Assembly (NCBI GenBank): GCA_946007485.1
Contig: CAMGAM010000061.1
Coordinates: forward strand, 1-5,872
Direction: 5' to 3'
DNA length: 5,872 bases
Origin: an uncultured Mycoplasmatota bacterium
Lineage (GTDB): Bacteria; Bacillota_I; Bacilli_A; RF39; UBA660
Shown: positions 5,861-5,872 of the stretch, piece by piece
Numbering within the stretch: the first letter of the stretch is position 1
Layout: every line of letters starts with the position of its first letter
Translations under genes and position numbers: made by a program
Notes under the pieces: model-generated
What the model was told of the DNA's origin: nothing
Database searches by the model: none
The model's input: only the letters and a program-made list of their open reading frames with translations

Positions 5861-5872
5861 TTCTCTCTAATA

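Noticed and set aside
1..5872. Defence system, CRISPR array, insertion sequence or other mobile element
   Set aside because: No spaced direct repeats, terminal inverted repeats, transposase or recombinase motifs were seen; all genes are housekeeping, envelope or sporulation types. The HELSH peptidase family can occur beside restriction genes, but none is present here.
1..5872. Use of TGA as tryptophan (Mycoplasma-type code)
   Set aside because: Tryptophans read in all the genes use TGG, and full-length family-like proteins are obtained with the standard bacterial code.

Overview
This is an AT-rich window (about a quarter to 30 % G+C by eye). It holds five complete genes and one gene cut by the left edge, and all but one lie on the minus strand. 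The genes point to a low-GC, Gram-positive, spore-forming Firmicute, probably an uncultured Bacilli or Mollicutes-related gut lineage. The evidence is a small acid-soluble spore protein (SspI type), an alpha2-type glycyl-tRNA synthetase, AGGAG-type ribosome binding sites, and a surface protein of a kind I associate with uncultured gut Firmicutes. Every tryptophan codon I read is TGG and all visible stops are TAA or TAG, so nothing suggests the Mycoplasma code. The lineage is inference; the spore gene is the firmest clue.

Layout, in minus-strand transcription order from the right. glyS (about 4447-5829) is preceded by a candidate extended -10 promoter at the window edge and followed by an almost purely A/T hairpin terminator. 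Next is a well-formed sigma-A-like promoter (4382-4410) for a 530-residue membrane-anchored surface protein (2765-4357). Its C-terminal half looks like the formylglycine-generating-enzyme/C-type-lectin fold, but without catalytic cysteines. This gene converges on the only plus-strand gene, sspI (2476-2703). A strong intrinsic terminator whose stem contains the sspI stop codon sits between them. sspI is divergent from lemA across a 92-base AT-rich intergenic region.

The left part is an apparent three-gene minus-strand operon: lemA (1820-2383), a YgjP/DUF45-type zinc metallopeptidase (1138-1764) and a secreted or membrane DUF2207 protein (starts at 1115, runs off the left edge). LemA and DUF2207 proteins are frequent neighbours in bacteria and both are envelope proteins of uncertain role. 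The metalloprotease between them suggests a membrane maintenance or quality-control module, but that is inference. A small hairpin with a T-tract between lemA and the protease gene could lower expression of the two distal genes.

No mobile element, CRISPR array, RNA gene or obvious long repeat was seen. The most interesting items are the surface protein with its degenerate FGE-like domain and the LemA-protease-DUF2207 cassette. I see no clearly new defence or signalling system.
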